In this document: piece after piece, positions 1-9,789 of the stretch
Position numbering within the stretch: the first letter of the stretch is position 1
How the letters are laid out: every line of letters starts with the position of its first letter
Source of the DNA: Rhodothermus sp.
Lineage (GTDB): Bacteria > Bacteroidota > Rhodothermia > Rhodothermales > Rhodothermaceae
Reading direction: 5' to 3'
DNA length: 53,140 nucleotides
Assembly (NCBI GenBank): GCA_015487635.1
Contig: WFPM01000119.1
Location: forward strand, 1 to 53,140
Notes under the pieces: generated by a model
What the model saw: only the letters and a program-made list of their open reading frames with translations
The model's database searches: none
Told to the model about the DNA's origin: nothing
Translations under genes and position numbers: made by a program

Positions 1-16
1 GCGTGGCGTCGGGAAC

Positions 17-44
17 TTGCGAAGCGATCAATGATTTGTTATCA
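17..44 (+). promoter_or_regulatory. candidate promoter of tRNA-Leu
   Basis: TTGCGA at 17-22 and TTATCA at 39-44 are separated by 16 bases and lie about 20 bases before the tRNA. This fits a housekeeping promoter by eye only. Confidence 0.3.
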
Positions 45-64
45 TCGCAATCCCCAAGCTCAAA

Positions 65-151
65 GCCCGGGTGGCGGAACTGGTAGACGCGCATGATTCA
101 GGGTCATGTGGGGGCAACCCCGTGGGGGTTCGAATCCCTCCCCGGGCACCA
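65..151 (+). tRNA. tRNA-Leu (anticodon CAG)
   Basis: The acceptor stem GCCCGGG (65-71) pairs with CCCGGGC (141-147), followed by a discriminator A and an encoded CCA ending at 151. The anticodon stem CATGA (92-96)/TCATG (104-108) encloses TTCAGGG, giving anticodon CAG at 99-101. A long variable arm and the T-loop GTTCGAATC follow. The class II shape and anticodon identify leucine, reading CUG codons. Confidence 0.97.
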
Positions 152-157
152 CGAAGC

Positions 158-191
158 AACCCCTGCCAGGTCTGGCAGGGGTTATTTTTTT
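158..191 (+). terminator. Rho-independent terminator after tRNA-Leu
   Basis: Twelve-base perfect arms (158-169 and 172-183) with a two-base loop GT are followed by A and seven Ts (185-191). It starts seven bases after the CCA end, so the tRNA is probably a single-gene transcript. A two-base loop is sterically tight, so the innermost pairs probably open. Confidence 0.9.
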
Positions 192-344
192 CCGTCAGCG
201 TCCCTTTCCCTGCGCCGACATATTTTCTCGCAACGTCCAGAACTTTACTGAGTCTGTGGTTTTTCATCGATAAACTTCAATGAATAGAATGGCCGAGCGC
301 TTGCAAAAGACAAGCCGCCGACAGGAGAAGCCGACGATAGCTCG

Positions 345-656
345 TTGCTGCACACCGCCTCGTCTGCAGCGGCTTCCGGCATCCGCGGCAACCCATCGAG
401 CCCGACAGCTCAAGCGCTCGGCCATCCGGTCCGGCTGCAGATCCTGCATCTGCTGGCGCAGGCCGACGATGCGCTGTGCGTGGGCGACATCGCGGCATGC
501 TTTGACCTGAAGCAACCGACCATCTCGCACCATCTGCGCTGGTTGAAGGAGGCGGGCTTGCTGACCGCCGAGGTGCGGGGCACGTATACCTACTATCGCC
601 TGCAGTCGGAGGCACTGAACGGGCTGCTGGTATGGCTTCAGCAGTTTGCTGCGTGA
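345..656 (+). CDS. ArsR/SmtB-family metal(loid)-responsive repressor
   Basis: This is a 103-residue winged-helix DNA-binding protein of ArsR size. The wing-helix core spans residues 25-85 and the recognition helix is around QPTISHHLRWLKEAGLL (57-73). Family members leave their operators when arsenite, Zn or Cd binds cysteines. The classic CVCDLC box here reads CVGDIAAC, keeping Cys45 and placing a second Cys at 52, so an altered thiol site is likely. The only in-frame start after the upstream stop (285-287) that precedes the conserved part is TTG at 345. A better-looking ATG at 280 is in another frame, so a frameshift near the N-terminus cannot be excluded. The next gene is ArsN2-like, which supports an arsenic role. 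Confidence 0.8.
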   Translation: MLHTASSAAASGIRGNPSSPTAQALGHPVRLQILHLLAQADDALCVGDIAACFDLKQPTISHHLRWLKEAGLLTAEVRGTYTYYRLQSEALNGLLVWLQQFAA

Positions 657-688
657 ATGCTTGGACCCAAGAAAACCGATTTGCTTCG

Positions 689-1132
689 ATGAGGGGGAAG
701 CTTCAGATCCGCCCGGCACGGGCCGAAGACTGGCCGGCGCTCCGGCAACTGCTGCAGGCCTGTGGGCTGACCGAAGTCGGCGTGGCCGCACAGCTCGACC
801 GCGTGCGTGTGGCGACGTGGCAGGGGCAGATCGTGGGGATGGCACTGCTGGAGCGTTACGCCGAAGGTGGGCTGCTGCGTTCGGTGGCCGTCGATCCCGC
901 CTGGCAGGGGCGAGGGATTGGCCGTCGGCTCGTCGAAGCGATGCTGGAAACGGCCCAAAAAGAAGGGTTGAGGCAGGTATTTCTGCTCACGGAGACGGCC
1001 GCGGACTTCTTTGCCCGGCTGGGATTCGAGCCGATCGCTCGCGCAGACGTCCCGCCTTCGGTCCGACAGGCACCTCAGTTCGCCTATTTGTGTCCGTCCA
1101 GTTGCCGGGCGATGCGCCGCATGCTGGGTTGA
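689..1132 (+). CDS. arsN2: GNAT acetyltransferase, ArsN2-like
   Basis: This is a 147-residue single-domain GNAT enzyme. The acetyl-CoA loop QGRGIG lies at residues 73-78, and the later stretch LTETAADFFARLGFEP with a C-terminal QFAYLCPSSC matches the ArsN2 subgroup. ArsN enzymes are thought to N-acetylate arsenic-containing amino-group compounds; the substrate here is not proven. I chose ATG 689, where homology begins, rather than upstream ATG 632, which would overlap the regulator by 25 bases. It lies 32 bases after the ArsR gene and is probably co-transcribed with it. No arsenite pump or arsenate reductase is nearby, so this is a minimal or eroded ars locus. Confidence 0.75.
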   Translation: MRGKLQIRPARAEDWPALRQLLQACGLTEVGVAAQLDRVRVATWQGQIVGMALLERYAEGGLLRSVAVDPAWQGRGIGRRLVEAMLETAQKEGLRQVFLLTETAADFFARLGFEPIARADVPPSVRQAPQFAYLCPSSCRAMRRMLG

Positions 1133-1613
1133 ATTTTAGGCTTTCAGTTCGCCCATCAACAGGAGCAGACCCTGAATGCACAGCGTGCCGGCGAGCTCGT
1201 ACATCAGCATGATGCCGGAGAGACCGGGCGCCGGGCCCGCACTGTCTGACCGGGTGCACGGACGGCGCCCGTGTTTTCGCGAGCAGCTCCCGGCAGACTG
1301 CTGCCTGTGGCCGATTTGATGTAGCAGGGCGTGTTGCCGGCGGCAGGGCTCCGTCTGTCTGATGGGCACGATCCCGAAAGCAGGCGCTCGGGCGGGCATT
1401 GCAGTCGGTTTCCGGTAAAATACATGGACGTAGCCTCGGCGCCGGGACGCTCGGCTCGCCGCAGGTGCGGGTAGGCCGTTCACTGTAGGGGATCGCCCCG
1501 CAGCTTGTGTCAGGATTTCTCTGCCGGTCGAATGCAGGAGGGACGGGTGGTGTCGCAGCCCGGGGCGCCTATCCTGTTATTACAGGAGCATAAACCCGAA
1601 AAGGGACGGCACC
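1133..1613 (+). other. 481-bp region without a convincing gene
   Basis: No reading frame shows recognisable homology. On the minus strand, about 1213-1136, a short frame encodes a hydrophobic tail (GIMLMYELAGTLCIQGLLLL) that resembles a C-terminal membrane helix, but the frame upstream is low-complexity and unconvincing. It could be the remnant of a membrane protein gene. The 3' end must carry the promoter and leader of the SQR gene; a purine-rich stretch (GGGACGG) lies just before its ATG. Confidence 0.4.
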
Positions 1614-2828
1614 ATGACCGCAAAGACGCACTACGAGGTGGTCATTGTGGGCGGAGGGGCGGCCGGACTCACGGTGGCCGCCCGGTTACGCAGCGCCAAA
1701 AATCCACCCGAAGTGGCCATCATTGAGCCCTCCCCGAATCATTACTATCAGCCGCTCTGGACGCTGGTGGGCGCGGGTGTTTTCCCGCCCGAGGCGTCGG
1801 TGCGGGACGAGGCCGACTACATTCCGCCGGGCGCCACGTGGATCCAAGATCGCGTGGTGGCGCTCGACCCGGACAACGACCGGGTGCAGACCGCCGGTGG
1901 GCGGACCATCGAATACGACTACCTGGTGCTGGCGCCGGGCATTCAGCTCGACTGGGACAAAATCCCCGGTCTCAAAGAATCGCTGGGCAAATACGGGGTC
2001 ACCAGCAATTATGCCTACGAGCTGGCGCCCTACACCTGGCAGGTGATGCAGCAGCTCAAGCCCGGCGACCGTGCGCTCTTCATGCAGCCCTCGACGCCGG
2101 TCAAGTGCGGCGGCGCCCCGCAGAAGATCATGTATCTGACGGCCGACCATCTGCGACGCCGGGGCATTCTGGATCAGGTGGAACTTCACTTTTTCACGCC
2201 AGGCGTCGTGATCTTCGGCATTCCGAAATTTGCCCGGACGCTGGAAAAGGTCATCGAACGCTACGGCATTCAGGTGCATTTTCGCCACGAACTGGCCGAG
2301 GTGCGGGGACCGCAGCAGGAGGCCGTCTTTCATCTGAAGGATGCACAGGGCAGCGTGCTCGAAGAGCGGGTGCATCGGTTCAACATGCTGCACGCGGTGC
2401 CGCCGCAGAGCGCGCCGGACTTCATCAAGCCCAGCAAGGTGGCCAATGCCGAAGGGTGGGTGGACGTGGACAAGTACACGCTGCAGCACGTGCGCTATCC
2501 GAACATCTTCGCGCTGGGAGATGCGGCGGGCACGCCCAATGCAAAGACCGGGGCAGCCGTACGCAAGCAGGCGCCCGTGGTGGTACACAATCTGCTCCAG
2601 CTCCGGGAGCACGGGGCGCTGGTCAATCCGAAGCACTACACCGGCTACAGCGCGTGCCCGCTGGTGACGGGCTATGGAAAGCTCGTATTGGCCGAGTTCG
2701 ACTATGACAACCGGCCCATGCCCTCGTTCCCGTTCGACACCGCGAAGGAGCGGCGCTCGATGTACCTGTTCAAGAAGTACGTCCTGCCCTGGATGTACTG
2801 GAATTTGATGCTGAAGGGGAAGGCTTAG
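1614..2828 (+). CDS. sqr: sulfide:quinone oxidoreductase, type II-like
   Basis: This is a 404-residue FAD-dependent oxidoreductase. It oxidises sulfide, passes electrons to membrane quinone and releases persulfide or polysulfide. The FAD Rossmann loop GGGAAG is at residues 13-18. The active-site cysteine Cys165 lies in VKCGGAPQK, and Cys348 lies in YSACPLVTGYGK. A FAD-contacting GDA is at 302-304. Two redox cysteines in these contexts match the type II group that includes mitochondrial SQR, rather than three-cysteine type I enzymes. The C-terminus has an aromatic/hydrophobic stretch (YVLPWMYWNLML) suited to monotopic membrane contact. It is convergent with the next flavoprotein gene, sharing four bases. 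Rhodaneses, CstB and TauE further on would take its products. Confidence 0.9.
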   Translation: MTAKTHYEVVIVGGGAAGLTVAARLRSAKNPPEVAIIEPSPNHYYQPLWTLVGAGVFPPEASVRDEADYIPPGATWIQDRVVALDPDNDRVQTAGGRTIEYDYLVLAPGIQLDWDKIPGLKESLGKYGVTSNYAYELAPYTWQVMQQLKPGDRALFMQPSTPVKCGGAPQKIMYLTADHLRRRGILDQVELHFFTPGVVIFGIPKFARTLEKVIERYGIQVHFRHELAEVRGPQQEAVFHLKDAQGSVLEERVHRFNMLHAVPPQSAPDFIKPSKVANAEGWVDVDKYTLQHVRYPNIFALGDAAGTPNAKTGAAVRKQAPVVVHNLLQLREHGALVNPKHYTGYSACPLVTGYGKLVLAEFDYDNRPMPSFPFDTAKERRSMYLFKKYVLPWMYWNLMLKGKA

Positions 2829-3958
2829 CGGCCGTTTTCGGTACGGAGCGCCCGCCACGTGTCGAACACGCGGGCGAAGCCGGTGGCCAGTTCGGGGGAG
2901 GGGCCTTCGAGTCGGACCTCGGGGCGTCCGGTGGGCGGCAGACCTTCGGGGAAGCGGATCGTGATGCGGCTGTAGCGGCCGTCGCCGTGCCCGATGTAGC
3001 ATTCGGGTTCGGGCAGGTGTGGTTCCTCGAAGCGGGCCAGCCCGAGTCGATCCAGCACGGCGTCGGCGGCCGTCTGTCCCTGCGCCGAGGCGACGCCGGC
3101 CGCGCGGGGCAGGGGCGTGCGCGTCGCGTCGCCCACGACGAACAGGCCGGGCTCGGCCGTCTCCAGCCGTTCATCGACGGAGACCAGCACGCCCTCGTCC
3201 GGGAGCGTCGCCAGCATGGGCGCGCGTCCGTGCGGCGGCACGACCAGCGCCAGGTCGAAGGCCAGGCGGCTTCCGTCGGTAAAGACGAGTTCCCGATCGC
3301 TTGAAGCAGTCCAGTCAGGCCGGCGGCCAAGCTGCACTTCGACGCCGGCCTCGGCACAGGAGCGCAGCAAAAACTCCGGGATACCATGCCCCAGCGAGGC
3401 CAGCGGCGCTTCCTCGGGCGTGGTCAGCGTAAGGTGCACGTCGCGTCGGTGGTGGCAGTAGAAGGCCGCCAGTTGCATGGCCAGGCCGTACGGTGCCGGC
3501 GGGCAGCGGTAGGGCAGCCCGGAGATGATCACGACGAGACGGCCGCGCTGCAGGCGGACGACGGCTTTGCGGGCGGCCTCGGCCGTCGTGGGACTCCAGA
3601 AAGCGAACACGTTCGGTCTGGCAGGCACGGCCGCCAGATCCAAGTGCAGGCCGGGTGCCGCGATGACCGCGTCGGCTTCCAGCGCGCGTCCGTCGGCCAG
3701 CACCACGCCCCGGCCGGTCACCCGTTGCACCTCGCCCTGCTGCACCTTGATGCTGCGCAGCCGTAGCGGCACGCGCCAGTGGGCGGCGGGCGCTTCCCCC
3801 AGCACGGTGGCGATTGTGCCCGGCAGAAACTCCGCCGCCCCTTCCCGTTCGATCAACACGATCTCCAGCCGGTCGCCGGCCCGGTCGCGCAATCGCCGCG
3901 CCGCCGCGACCCCGCCCGGTCCGGCACCGATCACAAGGATACGTTTCGATCTTATCAT
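2825..3958 (-). CDS. SQR-like/flavocytochrome-type FAD oxidoreductase
   Basis: This 377-residue protein has the FAD loop GAGPGG at residues 11-16. A cysteine within GLPYRCPPAPYG (Cys152) is typical of the divergent SQR-like/FccB branch, and a second FAD contact GDAT lies near 276-279. Further cysteines are at 168, 201 and 320. Members oxidise sulfide or related sulfur species, but many are uncharacterised. It lacks the VKCGGAPQK and YSACP contexts of the neighbouring SQR, so it is not a duplicate of it. Start ATG 3958 is preferred over an upstream in-frame TTG at 3982. It is divergent from the iron-sulfur/NrfD operon, and the two share a short AT-rich control region. Confidence 0.75.
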   Translation of the reverse strand: MIRSKRILVIGAGPGGVAAARRLRDRAGDRLEIVLIEREGAAEFLPGTIATVLGEAPAAHWRVPLRLRSIKVQQGEVQRVTGRGVVLADGRALEADAVIAAPGLHLDLAAVPARPNVFAFWSPTTAEAARKAVVRLQRGRLVVIISGLPYRCPPAPYGLAMQLAAFYCHHRRDVHLTLTTPEEAPLASLGHGIPEFLLRSCAEAGVEVQLGRRPDWTASSDRELVFTDGSRLAFDLALVVPPHGRAPMLATLPDEGVLVSVDERLETAEPGLFVVGDATRTPLPRAAGVASAQGQTAADAVLDRLGLARFEEPHLPEPECYIGHGDGRYSRITIRFPEGLPPTGRPEVRLEGPSPELATGFARVFDTWRALRTENGR

Positions 3959-3960
3959 CT

Positions 3961-4016
3961 TACAAGATATCGATTTGTACAAACATTTGAAATTTCGCTG
4001 TCAGGGTGTTTATCTT
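3961..4016 (+). promoter_or_regulatory. divergent control region with palindrome and candidate promoter
   Basis: The perfect 10-bp palindrome TTTGTACAAA (3974-3983) sits within TACAA-N9-TTGTA (3961-3979). Just downstream, TTGAAA (3987-3992) and TATCTT (4011-4016) with an 18-base spacer form a plausible promoter for the molybdoenzyme operon. The region is strikingly AT-rich for this genome. The position suggests an operator controlling both directions. Confidence 0.4.
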
Positions 4017-4052
4017 TTCTTAAAAGTTGTGTAAATAGGCGATGCACCATCG

Positions 4053-5699
4053 ATGAATTACGGCTTTCTTATCCGGAATGACCGCTGTATTGGCTGTCAT
4101 GCCTGTTCGACGGCCTGCAAAAGTGAGAATCAGGTACCGCTGGGGGTTTATCGGACGTGGGTGAAAAGTGTGGAGGTCGGGGTGTACCCCAACGTGCGGC
4201 GGCATTTTCAGGTAACACGTTGTAATCACTGCGCCAATCCCCCCTGCGTGCGCATCTGTCCGGTAACGGCCATGTATCAGCGGGACGATGGGATCGTGGA
4301 GTTTGACTCAGAGGTGTGCATCGGCTGTAAAGCCTGCCTGCAGGCCTGTCCGTACGACGCAATCTACGTAGATCCCGAGACCGGGACGGCTGCCAAATGT
4401 CATTTCTGTGCGCACCGCATTGAACTGGGGTTGGAGCCGGCCTGTGTGGTGGTGTGTCCGGAACATGCCATTATTGCGGGGGACCTGGATGATCCCAACT
4501 CAGAGATCAGCCGCATGCTGGCCGAACTGGAGGTGACGGTGCGCAAGCCCGAGCAGGGCACGGCACCCAAGTTGTTTTACGTAGAGGGAAACGATGCAAA
4601 TCTGACCCCGACGACGGTGGAGCACCGGCCGCCCACGTTCGCCTGGGCCGATGCATGGCCTGATCAGGGCGAGGTTTCTGCAGGGGATGGAGCGTCGGGC
4701 CAGGTTTCTGCAAACCGGGTGTCAGATTCCGGGACACCCATTCGAACGCCGGGAGCGCAGGGACTTCCCGAGCCCGGTCCTATTTTTATCGGAGAAGGCC
4801 GCATGGCCGGGCAGATGGTGCAGGTGGCCTATAATGTTCAGCACCAGATCCCATGGCACTGGCCGGTGCCGGCCTACCTGGTGACCAAAGGAATCAGTAC
4901 CGGGCTGTTTTTACTGATGGCACTTGGGGTCTTGCTGGGAGGCGTACCCTCGGTGGCCACTACCCTGCTGGGAGCAGGACTGGGTTCGCTGCTGTTTCTC
5001 GGCGTGACCACCGGACTGCTGATATACGACCTGGAACGTCCGGAGCGTTTCCTGCGCATCGTGTTGCGGCCGCAGTGGAAGAGCTGGCTGGCACGTGGAG
5101 CTTTTCTACTGATCGGATTTGGAGGGATCGTCGGTCTCTGGTGGGTTCTGGAAGGGGGCAGTTGGCTTGGCTGGTGGGCTGAGCCGTCAACGTTGCGGCC
5201 TGTGCTGCTCTGGATCGGGGTGCCGCTGGCGCTTGGAGCTGCCGTCTACACCGCCTTCCTGTTTGCCCAGGCAGAGGGACGGGATCTCTGGCAGAGTCCG
5301 TTGTTGCCCGTGCATCTGTTGATTCAGGCAGCGCTGGCCGGGAGCGCTTTTGTGCTGCTGACCGCGCCCTGGTGGGACTGGGCGGCTCGCTTCGTGGAGC
5401 TAAGCCGTTGGACCTTCGGACTGAGTCTGGGAATCGACCTGCTGGTTACGCTGCTGGGTGAGTTCGGCATGCCGCATGCCTCGGAAGTGGCGGCGCGTGC
5501 CGCGCATCGGATTACGCACGGTCCGTATCGGCATTACTTCTGGACGGGGAGCCTGTTGCTGGGGCATGTGATCCCGCTGCTCCTGCTGGGAGTCGGCGGA
5601 ACTGTACCGGAGGCCCTGGCCGGCTTGCTGGCGCTGGTCGGGCTTTACCTGTACGAGTATGCGTTTGTTATGGCGCCTCAGGAGATCCCCAACAGCTAA
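4053..5699 (+). CDS. fused 4Fe-4S ferredoxin / NrfD-type membrane anchor of a CISM oxidoreductase
   Basis: This 548-residue protein joins two subunits that are normally separate. Residues 1-185 form a DmsB/PsrB-like electron-transfer subunit with four cysteine clusters: 12-15-18-22, 57-60-65-69, 89-92-95-99 and 116-119-131-135. A low-complexity linker of about 80 residues follows, and from about residue 268 there is a polytopic NrfD/DmsC-like domain with roughly eight membrane segments and the family pattern DLERPERFLR...SW. The fusion would carry electrons between the molybdopterin subunit and the quinone pool. The gene is 15 bases upstream of the catalytic subunit. With cytoplasmic orientation and SQR nearby, a SoeBC-like sulfite-oxidising role is attractive, but polysulfide or tetrathionate reduction is also possible. 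Confidence 0.85.
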   Translation: MNYGFLIRNDRCIGCHACSTACKSENQVPLGVYRTWVKSVEVGVYPNVRRHFQVTRCNHCANPPCVRICPVTAMYQRDDGIVEFDSEVCIGCKACLQACPYDAIYVDPETGTAAKCHFCAHRIELGLEPACVVVCPEHAIIAGDLDDPNSEISRMLAELEVTVRKPEQGTAPKLFYVEGNDANLTPTTVEHRPPTFAWADAWPDQGEVSAGDGASGQVSANRVSDSGTPIRTPGAQGLPEPGPIFIGEGRMAGQMVQVAYNVQHQIPWHWPVPAYLVTKGISTGLFLLMALGVLLGGVPSVATTLLGAGLGSLLFLGVTTGLLIYDLERPERFLRIVLRPQWKSWLARGAFLLIGFGGIVGLWWVLEGGSWLGWWAEPSTLRPVLLWIGVPLALGAAVYTAFLFAQAEGRDLWQSPLLPVHLLIQAALAGSAFVLLTAPWWDWAARFVELSRWTFGLSLGIDLLVTLLGEFGMPHASEVAARAAHRITHGPYRHYFWTGSLLLGHVIPLLLLGVGGTVPEALAGLLALVGLYLYEYAFVMAPQEIPNS

Positions 5700-5714
5700 A
5701 TCTACAGGTTTTCT

Positions 5715-8794
<3,080 letters not shown>

Positions 8795-8798
<4 letters not shown>

Positions 8799-9703
8799 AC
8801 AATGAATCGGCCTCCCGGACCGATCCGTTCCTGCTGGCCCAACTCTACCGTCAACTGGGCCGGTTCCTCCTGGATGGTCGGGAAGCCACGATCCGGCAGT
8901 TTATTACCCGGCTGCCGGAGTTGGTCGAAGGGCTTGCGGAGACCGATCCGGAAGCGCTGGCCGTCGATCACTATCAGGTGCTGGGACGAGAAGTGCCCCC
9001 CTACGCCAGCGTGTTCTGTGAAGCCGACGGGCGCGTGGGCGGCAGCGTGACCGAAGCCTACCATCGCCTGTATCTTCAGGCAGGCTTCGCCCTGGATCCA
9101 CGGGCTGAACCGGCCGATCATCTGGGGCAGATCCTGTATTTCCTGGCGTTCTGTCTGGAGCGGCAGACACCCGCATGTCGGCGAGTGGCCGGCCAGCTAT
9201 TGCATGGCGAACGGCTCGCATGGCTACCGCTTTTTGCCTTTGCCGTGCAGCGGCAGCAGGTGCCCTTCATCGAACGCGTGGTCCAACTGATTGCCGAACT
9301 GATTCGGCTGCATGGCACCCTCGTCCCTGCTTCCGAACAGTCTGGAACGATAGGCCAGGTGGACCCGGCCATGCCGGGACCTGAGGATGACCTGGCTGCT
9401 CTGGCGGCTTATCTGACCACGCCTATCCGCTGTGGCTTTTTTCTGAGCCTGTCGGACCTGCAGCAACTGGGACGTCAACTGGACCTCCCCGTCGGCTTTG
9501 GCCGGCGGAGGCAGGTGCTGGAGTCGCTGCTGCATACGGCCGCCCTGCATGGTCGATCCTGCGCGCTCCTGGAAGCCCTGCTGGCCCTGGTGGAAGAGTG
9601 GCGGCAGTACCTTCAAACGCAGCCGGCGGCCGCACAGCGCTGGCTGGACCGTCTCGAAGCGACGCGCGCGCTGTTACAGACAGCCTGCACGTTGATGAAT
9701 TGA
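8795..9703 (+). CDS. TorD/DmsD-family molybdoenzyme chaperone
   Basis: This is a 302-residue, mainly helical protein. The central motif ADHLGQILYFLAF (about residues 108-120) matches the conserved pDHxxxELxFL region of TorD/NarJ chaperones, and the upstream YHRLYLQAGF agrees. It is longer than typical TorD (about 200), with an extra C-terminal helical region from about residue 190. Such proteins bind the apo catalytic subunit and help insert the molybdenum cofactor. ATGA overlap with the catalytic gene implies translational coupling. As the partner has no Tat signal, this chaperone would act in maturation rather than export proofreading. Confidence 0.8.
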
Positions 9704-9710
9704 TTATTAA

Positions 9711-9740
9711 TACCTCAGTTGTTGAAGAACCTGTAAGGTA
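9711..9740 (+). promoter_or_regulatory. dyad upstream of the metal ATPase operon, possible MerR-type operator
   Basis: TACCT (9711-9715) and AGGTA (9736-9740) form an inverted repeat in the AT-richer gap before the ATPase gene. A regulator of the MerR family is encoded at the end of the same operon. I do not see a clear 19-bp-spaced promoter around it, so this is only suggestive. Confidence 0.25.
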
Positions 9741-9789
9741 ACTGCAGGGCGTATCGCCTCGCATCGAATGACACCAACGATCCGGAGCG

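Noticed and set aside
280-510. 76-codon frame starting at ATG 280 before the ArsR gene
   Set aside because: It continues out of frame through the ArsR domain and encodes Arg/Cys-rich nonsense; only its good start codon is of note.
1686-3002. 438-codon minus-strand frame opposite the SQR gene
   Set aside because: It overlaps a well-supported flavoprotein and translates to Arg/His-rich sequence without motifs.
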